From assembly GCA_032716605.1 (NCBI GenBank), contig CM064480.1, forward strand, positions 26,402,129 to 26,466,128: a stretch of DNA of 64,000 bases, written 5' to 3'. Below, piece after piece: positions 10,331 to 21,423 of the stretch. The stretch's first letter is position 1. Each line of letters starts with the position of its first letter. The notes beneath the pieces are model-generated. The model had not been told where the DNA came from, made no database searches, and was given only the letters and a program-made list of their open reading frames with translations. The position numbers and the translations under genes are program-made. This DNA comes from Paralithodes platypus (lineage: Eukaryota; Arthropoda; Malacostraca; Decapoda; Lithodidae).

Positions 10331-12118
10331 ACCACTCCCCCCCCCCCCCCCCCCTCCCCCCCCCCCCCCCTTTTTCTGATGAAAAGGGCGTGACACATCA
10401 CCACCCGTCCGGGGGAGTCCACCCCGACGAAGTGCGACCAGAGGGAGAGGGCTGACCGGTCTCGCACCAGCGGGGCCAACGCGATGAGGCCCGGCCGAGC
10501 GGGTGGACAGCGTACAGTACACCGACCGTGACACGGCACGACTGTGCGAGCCGGAAGCAGGGGCAGCTGACAGGGAGGCGTGCAGCACCCAGGCGCTACG
10601 GAGCAAACAACCCCGTTGTAGATAGAGCGTAGAGTAAGCAGGCCCAGACGCCCAGCGAACAGCACGCCGCAGGAGACCGTGGACCGGACGGCGAGGAGCG
10701 TTGCACAGCACCACCGGTAGCATGGGGACGAAGGACATAGCGAGCCGGAGGGAAATCCGCCGCACATAGCCCATAGCGTGACGAATGGGACTCTGAGGCA
10801 CCGCCTCGGTAAAACGAGGGGGTGGGGTGTGAACTGAGGGCCGCAGGTGTCCAACGATAGAGGCAACCAAGTCCACCACCCGCCGGCACAAGGCAAAAGC
10901 CAAGAGGCGCCCCCTCGGGGAGAGTGAAGAAGGGAGAAGAGAAGCCGCAGAGGCCGATCCCGGGGGCGCAGACCCAGGACCAGAACACGCCACGCAGACA
11001 GCCGACAGAGACGAGAGAGAGGAAGAGGCCGGCACAGCAAGCGAGACAGCGACGTCGACGGTCCGGGAAGCAAACATCAGGACCCCGACAACCAAGCCCC
11101 AAACGGGGCGGTTGAACGAGCACAGCAGGAAGAGCAGGTATACTGCCCTCGCGCAGGGCCGGCCCCAAGGAGTACAGTCCCGACAAGACCGAGAGGGACC
11201 GAACAACCAGTAGGACGTCCAGGCGGCCGGATGGAGGGCTGGGCCCACCGAGAAGAACTGACGGCCCGCCCTGCTCGGGGAAGGCCTATACCTCCACGTC
11301 CGCAACCAGAACGTCACCTCAGAACGCCCTGCACAGCAGGTAGACACGAAGAGGGACAGACCAACCATAAGGAAGAGGTCACGCCAGGCCTCGGAGGGCA
11401 CCAGCACCCGGGCCCCCTCACTCCAAAAGCAGGCAGTCCTGGAGGAAGAGAATCCCAAAACCGCGAGGATCCCCAGGCCTGCAGAGGATGGGGAGGGGGG
11501 GCCCCACCGGTGGAGGAGGGCGACCCCCCCCCCCCCCAGGTAGAACAGCAGGCGGAGGAGAGACAGCCAAAGAACGCATCCGCAACAGGGAGCTCCCCCC
11601 TGGAGAGAGGGGAAGCAGAGGAACAATGAAGGGGGGTGCAGAAGAAGAATCCCCCCTTGCTGTAAGCAGAGGAAGAGACAGCAGAAGCCGAACCGAGATG
11701 GAGAAAGCGTACGTAGGAGACAGCAACACCGCTGAAACCATCAAAGATCAGCTTGACAAGTACCGTGCGCAGCACCCAAGGAGAGCTACAATCGGAAATG
11801 AAGGAAAGAAGTCCGTAAGTGGGCCATGTAGGAAGAGAGACAGGTGGTGCCTGATGGTCTATGTACCCCGGTGGACTCCTAGTACATCGGAGGGCAAGCA
11901 ACTGGGAGGGGTCGGAAGACCTGTTGCCGCCAGAGTCCCTGAGTAACGCCTGACATCCAAGGTACTCCTTGGCACTCCCATATACACCGTAAAACGGCCA
12001 AGAAACCAGGAAGGAAGCATGGAGAGTAACAAGGTGGCATGCAAACCGAGGTGCTGGACACACCAAACCGGCAACTCGGAGGGGCAGTGACGAAGGGCAG
12101 GTCGAAGCCTGGGAGAAT
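10331..12118 (-). pseudogene. DIRS ORF1 (gag-like) remnant, copy C
   Basis: A GC-rich region aligned by position with the ORF1 region of copy D. Long open frames exist on both strands because stop codons are scarce, so none is trusted. Two C-runs at 10338-10371 probably derive from a Pro/Gly-coding run. The exon seems to begin after an intron acceptor whose last base on the minus strand is near 12119 (pyrimidine tract then TTTGCAG). Confidence 0.55.
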
Positions 12119-12292
12119 CTGCAAAGACGGAGAAAGCGTTAAACACTAACTCAACATCCAAAATGCCGGGTCTATAACACAGGAAAAAGTGAAAACCAGA
12201 TGTAGAAGGTGTGTGTAAAACACCAGCCATACACCTTCCATGCAGTCAGGGAAGACAAATGACAGCATTAGTTAGAAGTAAAAACTAACCAC

Positions 12293-12440
12293 CTCCGCAA
12301 ACTTGCGGGCCCATTTAAGTGTGTCCTGTGACACCACAACCCGCAAAGTCGCGGAATTCCGCAAATTCGCGCTACACGAGACCCTACACAAGTACGGAAA
12401 TTCGCGCTATATGAGACCCGCAAAATTGCGGGGCCGTGGC
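12293..12440. repeat. Cluster of CGCAAATTTGCG-type palindromes, copy C
   Basis: Imperfect copies of the palindrome CCGCAAATTTGCGG recur at about 12296, 12345, 12362 and 12420. A cleaner cluster sits at the same place in copy D (63190-63345), just upstream of the putative ORF1 splice acceptor. Function unknown; it may be a protein-binding or RNA-hairpin element of the family 2 leader. Confidence 0.65.
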
Positions 12441-12499
12441 AAGGTCAGGGCCACGCCAAAAAAGCGAAATGAGGGTCTGTGACAACACCGAAGCAGGCC

Positions 12500-13210
12500 G
12501 CAAGGTCGTGGGCATCTCCTATAAACTCCAAGCTTGGGAGAGGGCCTACAAGCGTAGCAGTGGCTTCCAAGAACATCACCCATCTCCACCTGTCAAGGGA
12601 GACACACCAGGGGAAACAGGCCGCAAGGATATGGGCATCCCCTATGAAGTCCAAGCTTGTGTGAGGGCCAACAAGCCGAGTATGATCTCCAAGCCTGTGT
12701 GAGGGCCTACAAGCTGAGCATGCTCTCCAAGCATGTGTGAGGGCCCACAAGCCGAGCAGAAGCTTCCTTGAACAGTACCGTACCCAACTCAACCAGTCAA
12801 GGTAGGGGTGGCAAGGAAGACACACCAGGGGAGAGGAGGCACATCCCCCAGGTTTCCTATAACAACTCCTTATAATCTCCAGGCTTGGGCGATGGCCAAC
12901 AAGCTGAGCAAGAATGCCAAGCTTGAGGGAGGGCCTACAAGCTGAGCAGTGTCTTCCTTGAACAGTACTGTACCCATCTCAACCTGTCAAGGGAGGGGTG
13001 GCATAGAAGACACACCAGGGGAGAGGAGGCACATCCCCCAGGACTCCTACAGCATCTCCTTATTATCTCCAAGCTTGGGAAGGGCCATCAAGCTGAGCAG
13101 TGTCTTCCTTGATCAGGAACCCATCTCAACCGGTCAAGGGAGGGGCAAGGAAGACACACCAGGGGAGAGGAGGCACATCCCCCAGGACCCTTAACATGTC
13201 TTATAAACTC
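12500..13210. repeat. Leader minisatellite of family 2 DIRS, copy C
   Basis: Irregular tandem units carry CTCCAAGCTTG, TACAAGCTGAGCA, GTCTTCCTTGA and CACACCAGGGGAGAGGAGGC in order. The CACACCAGGGG landmark recurs at about 12606, 12822, 13014 and 13157, so unit length varies (about 140-215 bp). Copy D has a single unit at 63425-63545, so the array expanded in copy C or its lineage. Confidence 0.8.
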
Positions 13211-13226
13211 CAAGCTTGTGTGAGGG

Positions 13227-13470
13227 GGGGGGGGGGGGGGGGGGGGGGGGGTGGCTCCAGCTGGGAAAACCATGAAGACACAGCAGGGAGCGCCGCCCCC
13301 CACTAGCCTAGCCCAGGCCAGTGTGGTATGGGCTAGCCTCTAGTGGGGGGGTGGGGGGTGGCGGGGGGGGCCCACTAGCTGGGAAAAACAAGACGACACA
13401 GCAGGGAGCGCCGCCCCCCAGTAGCCTAACCCAGTCCAGTGTGGTACAGGCTAGCCTCTAGAACAGCTAC
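13227..13470. repeat. Poly-G tract and ~115-bp tandem duplication
   Basis: A G-run at 13227-13251 is followed by two copies of a block starting AGCTGGGAAAA and containing GGGAGCGCCGCCCCCCA and GTGTGGTA..GGCTAGCCTC (13258-13342 and 13376-13460). A third related block is on the other side of the LINE at about 16995. Confidence 0.7.
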
Positions 13471-13539
13471 ATCTCGCCAACAGCATGAAAGGGCACGAGT
13501 ACAAGGTGGGCGCCTCGAGCACCTCCTGGCCTCCCAAGA

Positions 13540-14373
13540 GTGGCCAATACATCCAGAAGACTATTAGGTACACATAGTACTCCAAACAATCCCTCCCCAA
13601 TCTTGTTTGCAAATATCCAAGGCCTAAAAAATAGAACCACGAACAAAGTACCATTTATTAGGGGCCTGCTAGAAGAAGGAAACGCTATATTTGCGGCTCT
13701 CACAGAAACTCACATTAAAGATCAGGAAGATAGTGAGGTATGGATTCCTGGTTACAACCTACATAGGGCGGACAGAACGCATAGATCACATGGAGGTGTA
13801 GCCTTGTACATACATGACTCACTGATATGTACTGAATTCCTAAATAACAGTAATGAAGTGGTGGAAATACTTGGAGTTAAAATAGAATCCCTAAATTTAG
13901 CAGTTATTGTTACATACAGGCCTCCAGACTCATCCCGAGAAGAATTCAAAACCCAGCTCAACAAAATAAAATCAGAAGTGGAAACCCTGGGGAACCCAAC
14001 ACCAAATATTATATGGCTAGGAGACTTTAACCTACCAAACATTAAATGGAGACAACTAGAAAACCAGTTAGTGGCAAATAACACCGGAGAAGCAAATACT
14101 AATACGAGAGAGCTTTTTGAACTTTGTGATTTTTTTAGTCTTACCCAACATATTGCTGAACCCACACGGGAAAACAATATCTTAGACCTGGTCTTCACTA
14201 ACAACGACTCTCTAGTACACAGCATTAAGATAACGGACACAACATACTCAGATCATAAATTAATTGAGATCAAAACAACCTTAGAAAGTGTACAGACAAC
14301 CTCAGAATCGAGAACAAAAACCGGCCCCTTCAGTAAATTTAACTTCAATAACAAAAACATTAGGAAGAGGTAA
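13540..14373 (+). CDS. LINE apurinic-type endonuclease domain
   Basis: About 277 codons encode the APE-type endonuclease that nicks target DNA for target-primed reverse transcription. Motifs are FANIQGLKN, LTETHIKD (catalytic Glu), VTYRPPD, WLGDFNLPNIKW (Asp/Asn), NILDLVF and YSDHKLIEI (C-terminal Asp-His). The frame has no ATG at its open 5' end, so it is truncated or starts elsewhere. It ends in TAA at 14371-14373; the protein continues in another frame from about 14382, so a frameshift separates the endonuclease from the RT. Confidence 0.85.
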   Translation: MANTSRRLLGTHSTPNNPSPILFANIQGLKNRTTNKVPFIRGLLEEGNAIFAALTETHIKDQEDSEVWIPGYNLHRADRTHRSHGGVALYIHDSLICTEFLNNSNEVVEILGVKIESLNLAVIVTYRPPDSSREEFKTQLNKIKSEVETLGNPTPNIIWLGDFNLPNIKWRQLENQLVANNTGEANTNTRELFELCDFFSLTQHIAEPTRENNILDLVFTNNDSLVHSIKITDTTYSDHKLIEIKTTLESVQTTSESRTKTGPFSKFNFNNKNIRKR

Positions 14374-14381
14374 ATCAAGAA

Positions 14382-16568
14382 ATGGAGGAAATAGACTGGG
14401 AAGATTTAATGGATAACCTGACACCAGCAGAATGTCTAGTCTTAATAACAGAAACCATGACCCAAATCTGTAGCCACCATATACCTGCAAGACAAACAAA
14501 ACGAAGAAGTAAACAAGATCGGGAAAGGAGGAGGCTGTACAGAAGAAGAAAATTACTCACACAAAGACGCACACATCAAAATCTACAGGATAGGCAAAAG
14601 GTCGAAATAGATAGAGAAATTGTGGAAATTGAACAAAGGCTAAGAATATCATATGAACTACAACATATGGAAGAGGAGAGGAAAGCTATTGCAGGTATAA
14701 AGGAAAATTCCAAATAATTCTTTTCATACGCCAAACAAAAGGCTAAAACAACATCAAACACCGGCCCACTGAGCAAAGGGGACGGCTCTTTCACAGGGGA
14801 CAAAAAGGAAATGAGCGAACTCTTAAGCAGGCAGTATGAAATGGCATTCACTGAGCCTGATGAAACAAAAGTCATCAGAGACCAAAATATATTTTTCATG
14901 GAAACCTCCCCCACGGAAACCCCTCAGATGCTGGATATTGATTTCGGTCCAAAAGACATAGAAGAGGCCATTTCCAACATGCCATCCCACTCGGCACCAG
15001 GCCCGGACTCATGGAATTCGATCCTAATGAAAAAATGTAAGGAAAACCTCTCAAAACCCCTGGCTATAATGTGGAGAAGGAGTCTAGACACTGGTGACAT
15101 ACCAGATAGCTTGAAAAATGCAATAATTGCCCCACTGCATAAAGGAGGGAGTAAAGCACTACCAAAAAACTACCGCCCGGTAGCTCTAACATCTCACATC
15201 ATTAAAGTTTTCGAGCGAGTCCTGCGAAGCAAAATTTCAACATTCATGGAGACAAATGAACTACACAACACCGGTCAACATGGGTTCAGAGCGGGAAGAT
15301 CATCTCTCTCACAACTTTTGGAACACTATGATAAAATTCTTAAAGCGCTAGAAGAAAAGAAAAACGTGGATGTCATTTACACCGATTTTGCTAAGGCATT
15401 TGATAAATGTGACCATGGTATAATAGCCCACAAACTGAAAGCAAAAGGTATAACTGGGAAAATCGGACGGTGGATATACAATTTCCTCGTAAACCGAAAA
15501 CAATCGGTAGCAGTAAACCAAGTCACTTCTGAGCCTTCGGATGTCAAAAGCTCAGTGCCCCAAGGAACAGTGCTAGCGCCCCTTCTGTTCTTCATACTAA
15601 TTTGCGACATAGATACCAACACCAGACACAGTACGGTGTCGTCTTTTGCTGATGACACAAAATTAAGCAACATAGTAAACACACAAGAGGACACGGGCCG
15701 ACTGCAGGAAGACATGAATGTAGTGTTCCAGTGGACCAGGGAAAACAACATGCAATTCAATGAGGAAAAATTCCAATTAATACGGTACGGAGATAATAAT
15801 GGTGTTAAAGAAATTACAAATTACTTAACAGAATCTAACCACATAATAGAACGGAAAGACAGTGTGAAAGACCTTGGGGTATTAATATCTGAAAATATGG
15901 GTTTCAAAGAACATAACCAGGTCAAAGTGGCGGCTGCGAAACGTCTAACGGGTTGGATTCTGCATACTTTTAAAACACGCGGTGAATTGCCTATGATAAC
16001 GCTCTTCAAATCTCTAGTGCTACCGCGGCTTGAATACTGTAGCGTATTAACATCCCCATACAAAGCAGGTGAAATAAATGACGTAGAGAGTGTACAAAGA
16101 AATTTCACTTCGCATATAAGTTCAATAAAACATCTACACTATTGGGAGCGTTTAAGAGCACTGAATCTGTACTCACTGGAACGTAGAAGAGAACGTTACC
16201 TAATAATATACACGTGGAAAATCGCAGAGGGTTTAGTACCAAACCTACATACTCCGATAGTCATGAAATTCAGTGATAGGAGAGGCTGGGAATGCGAAAT
16301 CCCCCGGATGAATAACAGGGGTGCTATGGGCTCTCTGCGAGAGGGCTGGTTATCACACAGAGGCCCACGTCTCTTCAACAAACTCCCACGGCGAGTAAGA
16401 GACATGAGGGACATCTCGTTAGACAACTTCAAGAGAGCCCTAGATGTCGAACTGCAAAAAGTGCCAGACGAGCCCATCCTCGCAAGGGAGCGAGCTGTCG
16501 CTTCAAACAGTCTACTGCACCAAATCACCACCCATAACGAGGGGCGTCGCGCTCCTTGGTGCCGCTAG
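14382..16568 (+). pseudogene. LINE linker and reverse transcriptase (one in-frame stop)
   Basis: The linker is a charged coiled-coil-like stretch. One TAA at 14715-14717 interrupts it; the same frame then stays open to 16568. RT motifs in order: PNYRPVALTSHIIKV-like segment (KNYRPVALTS), GFRAGRSSLSQL, YTDFAKAFDKCD (catalytic Asp), SSVPQGTVLAPLLF, SFADDTKLSN (active-site pair), KDLGVLISENMGF, and a Trp/Arg-rich tail ending RRAPWCR. The catalytic residues are intact, so only one stop and one upstream frameshift inactivate it. This looks like a fairly young insertion. Confidence 0.85.
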
Positions 16569-16610
16569 AAGAGCGGCGAACACATCCAAAGGTATCCAAA
16601 GGTAAGGTAA

Positions 16611-17640
16611 GGCGAAAGATGGAGACAAAATGTAAAGGGTAAAAACAAGCCAGCAAATGCAGGCTCCTCTAAAGCTGTGCATGGGGGCCCACAAGCTTTA
16701 CAGTGTCTTCCGAGAAACAAACGCCCAACCAACCAGGCCAAAGGTTGTTGGGCAGCAGGGAAGACACACCAGGGGAGGCGAGGACACTCCCCCAGGAACC
16801 ACCCTACCCGCGATAGAACGAGCATAGCCCAGGAGAGAAACCGAGACAGGTAGGGGGTTATGCACACATGGGGACCCCGAAGGTACCCCCGAAAGTGCAT
16901 TAAAGAGGATGAATGCCCACCGAAAATGTGCCCTTGAACTCAGCTTGAAGAGATGGGGTGGGGGGGGGGGGTTTGCTTGGCCGCTACGTTAAGGTAGGGA
17001 GCGCCGCCCCCCACTCGCCTAACCAGCTAAAGCGGGGCGAGGGTGACATCAACAGCACAGCACCAGTAATGAAGCAAGGGCACGAGTTCAAGGTGGGCGA
17101 AAGAATGAGGGTGAAACGTAAACGGGTAAAAACATGCCAGGAAGTGACCTCCGGGAAAGGAAAAAGGGGGGCGCATAGCCTATTTGTAGTGAGTGTCGGA
17201 AGCGAAAAAACCCTGGGGAGTTGAACCCACCACGCCCAGGCCCTGACCCACTCAGGAGGATCGGAAGGGCGGGACTCGGGAAAGAATGCTGATGAAAAAA
17301 GACCGACACAGACACTACAAATAAAGCAAGGCCCCCAGTGATTTCTGAATTTTACCCGAACGTAAACACCTAGGCTATGAAAATATGAAAACTCGATTGG
17401 GTATAGCCAAACCTGAATGAGAAACAAGCTAGGCTATAAATAAGCTAAAACTATGCCCAGCTAACAGAAAAGACAATATGAAAAGAGAAAGATAACTAAA
17501 AAACAGACGGAGGACGCCAAGCGGCCCCCCGAACCTCCGGTAGGCTATTTCCACACGTGACCTCCATATGATACATTCTAAACATTCTGGAGCCCATTTC
17601 ACGTGTGCCCTAAACCACGTAGCATTTGTCTAACATAAAA
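16611..17640. other. Rest of family 2 DIRS leader, copy C
   Basis: It repeats leader landmarks (ACACACCAGGGGAGG at about 16760; GGGAGCGCCGCCCCCCAC at about 16997; GGGCACGAGTTCAAGGTGGG at about 17076). It is collinear with copy D 63480-64000. No gene is seen; open frames here are not similar to anything recognised. Confidence 0.65.
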
Positions 17641-17724
17641 GAAAGCTGAAGAAGCCGAAAAATGACGGTGACAGGGTGGATGGAAAAACACAAGGCATAG
17701 CCGTCTGAATCATGTGAGGGCGCG

Positions 17725-18029
17725 GGTAAAAATTATGCTTGGACAACGGCGCATGCGCTCAGGTTCGACCAGGTGTAAACATGGACAGAAGACGGTCTGG
17801 GCTGTCAGCAGTATCTCAGGTAAATCCCTTTTTCTTCTCTTTATGCATTTTTCACCTTCGGTGGTAGTTTTGGTTAATGTACAACGTCTCCTAGAGCAAG
17901 TTAAGGAGTAGACTCTAGACGTTTTCTTTTTTAACCACGATTGGGATGACGACATAGCAGTCAAAATAGACAAGTTGTCATTGCAATTAGGTTAATAGCC
18001 TTGACGTTGGATTTGCCAAGACTACTAAC
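17725..18029 (-). repeat. Copy C 5' inverted terminal repeat
   Basis: It is complementary to the 3' repeat at 1424-1577 plus 2204-2350, for example GGACAGAAGACGGTCTGGGC here and its complement at about 2277-2296. The outer edge TTGCCAAGACTACTAACA is the reverse complement of the second half of the ICR at 2490-2522. It ends within a few bases of 18029. Confidence 0.85.
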
Positions 18030-18115
18030 AAATCTCTCAATTTGGCCAAGTGAACCTTTATAAAACATTTTGTTTGCTCCCACAAAAGTCTGGGTCTAAC
18101 TCTGTAGACTCTCAT

Positions 18116-18914
18116 CTATCTATCTATCTATTGCCTGACGCCGTGATCCCCGAAGGGGTGGCCACGAACGAACCGCCCCCATGCACCTCTGTCCCCAGTC
18201 AGTCGACGCCCCTCCCCCCAACCAGCACCGCCTTCGTTCATGTAGTTCCTCACTCCATCCTTCCACCTCATATTCGGTCTACCTCTCCCCCTCTGTCCCT
18301 CCACCTCGCTCTCGTACACCCTCTTAGTCATTCTCTCGCTTTCCATACGTTCCATATGGCCGAACCATCTCAAGTTGTTCCTTTTCACACTTTCCAGCAC
18401 ATCTACCTCCACACTACACCTCCTTCTTACTTCCTCATTAGTCTGTCTATCCCTCCATGTAACTCCGCACGCACTCCTTAAGTAATTCATTTCCACTGCT
18501 CTCACTCTTGGTCTGAGTCTCTCAACCAACGTCCATGCTTCGCTTCCGTAAGTCAGTGTCGGGATTACCACACTGTCATGCAAGGACTTCTTCACTTCCA
18601 TACTGACCACCCTATTTCTTGTTACTGCTTTTAGCGTTCCTACAACCCTCTTCCCCTGTTGTACCCTCTCCCGCACCTCTTCATCCATAGTCCCATCTTT
18701 ACTCAACACACTGCCCAGATACTTAAAAGAGTTGACGATCTCCATAGCCTGACCGTTCAGCTTCACCTCACACTCTGACTTCACCCCTTTCGAAGACCAT
18801 AACCTTGCTCTTCCCCGTATTTACCTTCAAATTCCGTTTTTCGCACACTGTTCCAAACTCATTTACCAGACCCTGCAACTCCCATTCATTATCACTCATC
18901 AGAACTGTATCATC
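18116..18914 (-). mobile_element. RTE-like LINE, copy 2 (5'-truncated)
   Basis: This is the 3' third of the same LINE as copy 1: (TAGA)n tail, then the C-terminal RT region back to the active-site area. A long piece (18128-18784) is open and carries NGQAMEIVNSFKYLGSVLSK and NNLRWFGHMERM. A short direct repeat TCTCAT (18110-18115 and 18915-18920) may be the target duplication. Confidence 0.8.
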
Positions 18915-18920
18915 TCTCAT

Positions 18921-20065
18921 GTCTCTCATGACTCTCATGTCTCTACTTAATGTTATGTTTATGTCAGTATTTGCCTTCTTTTATAATTTGTATTACCTGG
19001 TATTATTCTATCTATAATCTACAGTATTGCCGGACTCTGTGATCCCCGAAGGGGTATTTTAATTTTTGTTATAGTAGACTTTGTACAGTATACTTCTGTT
19101 TTGTAGGCTGTTTTGTTGTGTTTACATAACTACACTGTAATAGTTTTATGTATGTAGATTTAAATGGGATGAGTATTCTTAGTGTCATATTTCATAAAAG
19201 TACAGTACTCTGATTACTGGGAATGTTTATTGTAATTTTTGTAATTTAATCAGTATCTAGGGGTTGTTTGCACTAGTATGCCGTTAGTATTAGTATCATC
19301 TTTTTTCAAAATGAGGAAGTAATAAAGATTTTGATAGTCCCTTCATCTGAGGTTTGGCATCCACGTTTGATCCCTGGTCATAGTCACTCAAAGGTGTTAC
19401 TTGTAGTAATGTAAACAGAGAATGAAATCCCCAACTTAAACACAGCAGCTATGTGGGGGGCCACCTGCCTCAGACCTTGCCACCCCTAGGATCTATGTGG
19501 GAGAGTTGGAGCAGCACACAGCTCCTTACTGCAAGGCCATACGGCCTTACTGATGCCCCAGGCTATATATCAACCATGTTGACATGAAACTGGTCAACTA
19601 ACCTGATACACTTTCCAGTAAAGATGCATTCTCTGACCAAAACATTAGACACAGAAAGTCAACGATGGGCATCCCCATGTAGCATCTGTTTACTGTATAC
19701 AAGAGTACTGTACCATGGAATGGGGTCTATTAATTTTTGTTGGTAAAAAGTAGTATTGTTATACAGTATATCTTATGTACATAATAAGCTATAACAAATC
19801 TTTTTGCATGTGTTAGTGATGTTTTTATTAATTTTAGAGCGCTCTTTTCCCAGCTACGTAATGATACAAATATTATGGCAAACAGACACTTCTACACAGA
19901 GTTATGACTTGAAACTCCTTAAAAATAGTCTGCATTCACCCTGGTTCATGGTAATATAGCCATATATATTCTGTTCTCATTTTGTGGAAGGAAAAAGAAA
20001 AATGTATTTAATAAATTAGTGTTATTGGGTATATTTGGTTGATGTTTTGTGTACATATGTTTCAG
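18921..20065. other. Intron or upstream sequence of the RNF13-like gene
   Basis: AT-rich, no coding exon recognised. A short stretch at 19030-19053 (CTGTGATCCCCGAAGGGGT) matches the 3' hairpin of the RTE-like LINE and is an orphan scrap. The sequence just before 20066 is a good splice acceptor (ACATATGTTTCAG). Confidence 0.5.
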
Positions 20066-20240
20066 ATTGTGAAGTGTGTGCGAGACTACAGACGTTCGCG
20101 CCGGCATCGACTGTCCTCCCGAGCCTTAAGGAAACTGCCCACTCACAAGTTTAAGAAGGGCGACCCCTATGAGTGTTGTGCCATCTGTCTTGAGGACTAT
20201 GTTGATAATGACAAACTCAGGATCCTCCCCTGCGAACATG
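20066..20240 (+). CDS. RNF13: RNF13/godzilla-like E3 ligase, exon with N-terminal half of RING
   Basis: After the acceptor TTTCAG the exon reads IVKCVRDYRRSRRHRL, the basic stretch that follows the transmembrane helix in RNF13. Then come LRKLPTHKFKKGDPYECC and the first half of the RING-H2 finger (CAICLEDYVDNDKLRILPC, then EH). Cys pairs CAIC and the C-x-H of CEH are zinc ligands. It ends with CATG followed by donor GTACAG, leaving phase 1. PA-TM-RING ligases sit in endosomal membranes and ubiquitinate substrates with E2 enzymes. The protease-associated and transmembrane exons must lie upstream and are not seen here. Confidence 0.93.
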
Positions 20241-20682
20241 GTACAGTATTTACAGTTTAATATTTTTATTTTGCCTGTTACCTTAACCTCTAAGCTGCGC
20301 AGGTATGGTATTTGAAAGTGCCAGCGGTGCAAAGGTATACTGATTCATTCCTCACTAAAATTATCAATTTATCATACAGTATATATAATTAATACTTATC
20401 CATATGCACCTATTTTACTTTTAATATGAACATATGAACATGGGAAAGCATTAAAGCAAGTGGTAACAGCAATTGGCTGGTGAAAATTGTATATTTTAGC
20501 CCCGCGGTCGTAATCTGGTGTTTAGCAGTGAGAGAGAGAGACACCCTATCTCTCTCTCGTCTCTCGCATAGCACTGAAAGGGCAGGGGAGGGTTGGAGGG
20601 TCGGATTTACACTCCCACCCATCCTCCCGCGAAAATACTCGATAAATATCGGGAATAATAGAGAAAATACCTGATAATTGAG

Positions 20683-20702
20683 GAGGGGGGGGGGGGGGGG
20701 GG
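20683..20702. repeat. Poly-G tract
   Basis: An uninterrupted G-run of about 18 bases inside the fold-back element. Such runs are prone to length error. Confidence 0.9.
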
Positions 20703-20819
20703 AACACATGTGTAGGAGTGGTAGGAAATAATGGAGGGAAATTATCTCGCCTAAACACAAATTGCTTTTTTTTTAGTGTCACTGGGATGTTTAAATTGTT
20801 TTTTTTTTAGGCCTAGGAT

Positions 20820-20930
20820 CTTAAGAGTCTTCCCGCAGCCGCTCAGTAGGACCTCTTAACCCGGGAACTGTGGGAAGACTCTTAAGAGTTCCCCCGGCGG
20901 ACTGCGGGAAGACTCTTAACCCGTGGAGCC
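20820..20930. repeat. Direct and inverted repeats of TTAAGAGTCTTCCCGCAG
   Basis: TTAAGAGTCTTCCCGCAG at 20820 and GGGAAGACTCTTAA at 20873 and 20909 form nested hairpins. A relative occurs at 21906 (TTAAGAGTCTTCCTGCAG). It is probably the loop-side repeats of the fold-back element. Confidence 0.7.
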
Positions 20931-21269
20931 CCGGCTAGTTTTGTAATGTTTGCGCACCAGAACCCGGCCGGTTTTCAAAAAATGGTTTTATTCCAGAAAC
21001 AATAGCGAATGGGTTAGGAATGAAGGAAAAACCACGAAAAACCGCTCAAAAAGCTTAAAAAATGGTCCTACAGAGCCCCCGAAAACAGATTTTACAAGAG
21101 TAAAAAATTGAAGGCAATTATCCCAAAAAACCAGGTTATTGCGCGCTCGCGCGCACGCACGTGGACTTTGAGAGTTTTCAACCATCGGCACGGTTGCGTG
21201 GGATACGTACACAGTTCCCATACAAATCTGAGCCCCCTTGAGTGGCTACACCTGAGGTTACGGTCGGCG

Positions 21270-21362
21270 CAATTAGGGTGACGCGCCAGGCGCGTCTCTG
21301 GGGCTGTGCGTTACATACATCGCCGACGCGTCAGGCGCGTCGCTGGGGCTGTACGGGTTAAG
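21270..21362. repeat. Two tandem GACGCG palindromic units and poly-A tract
   Basis: GACGCGCCAGGCGCGTC at about 21280 and GACGCGTCAGGCGCGTC at about 21326 are each followed by (T/G)CTGGGGCTGT. Each unit is itself a palindrome. A poly-A run of about 31 bases follows at 21390-21420. Confidence 0.75.
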
Positions 21363-21384
21363 AGTTGGAGAAAAAAAAAATCAA

Positions 21385-21423
<39 letters not shown>

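Larger units (their letters stand above)
13490..16610 (+). mobile_element. CR1/L2-like LINE inserted in DIRS copy C
   Basis: A nearly complete endonuclease-RT coding region with a 3' tail of CCAAAGGT/AAGGT repeats (16583-16610). It lies within the family 2 leader array in the opposite orientation. Its 5' boundary is uncertain (about 13490) and no clear target duplication is visible. The clade is inferred from RT motifs and could be another Jockey-group clade. Confidence 0.8.
1358..18029 (-). mobile_element. DIRS1-like retrotransposon, family 2, copy C (nested, dead)
   Basis: A tyrosine-recombinase retrotransposon read right to left, about 16.7 kb with its insertions. Removing the TTAA fold-back (1578-2199), the hAT element (5137-9962) and the LINE (about 13490-16610) leaves roughly 8.1 kb, close to the size expected for copy D. 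The 3' inverted repeat (1358-2403) pairs with the 5' inverted repeat (17725-18029). An internal complementary region lies at 2408-2522. Coding order along the minus strand is ORF1 remnants, RT, RNase H, recombinase. All frames carry stops, frameshifts, deletions or duplications. The outermost bases are assigned to within a few nucleotides, because DIRS insertion makes no target duplication. Confidence 0.85.

Noticed and set aside
10135..12230. Minus-strand open frames of 250-475 codons as an intact gene
   Set aside because: They overlap in several frames, align to nothing continuous, and fall where copy D shows ORF1 broken by shifts. Kept only as ORF1 remnant.
12500..13210. CRISPR-like repeat array
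   Set aside because: Unit spacing is irregular, the repeated blocks are long and diverged, and the context is a eukaryotic retrotransposon leader.
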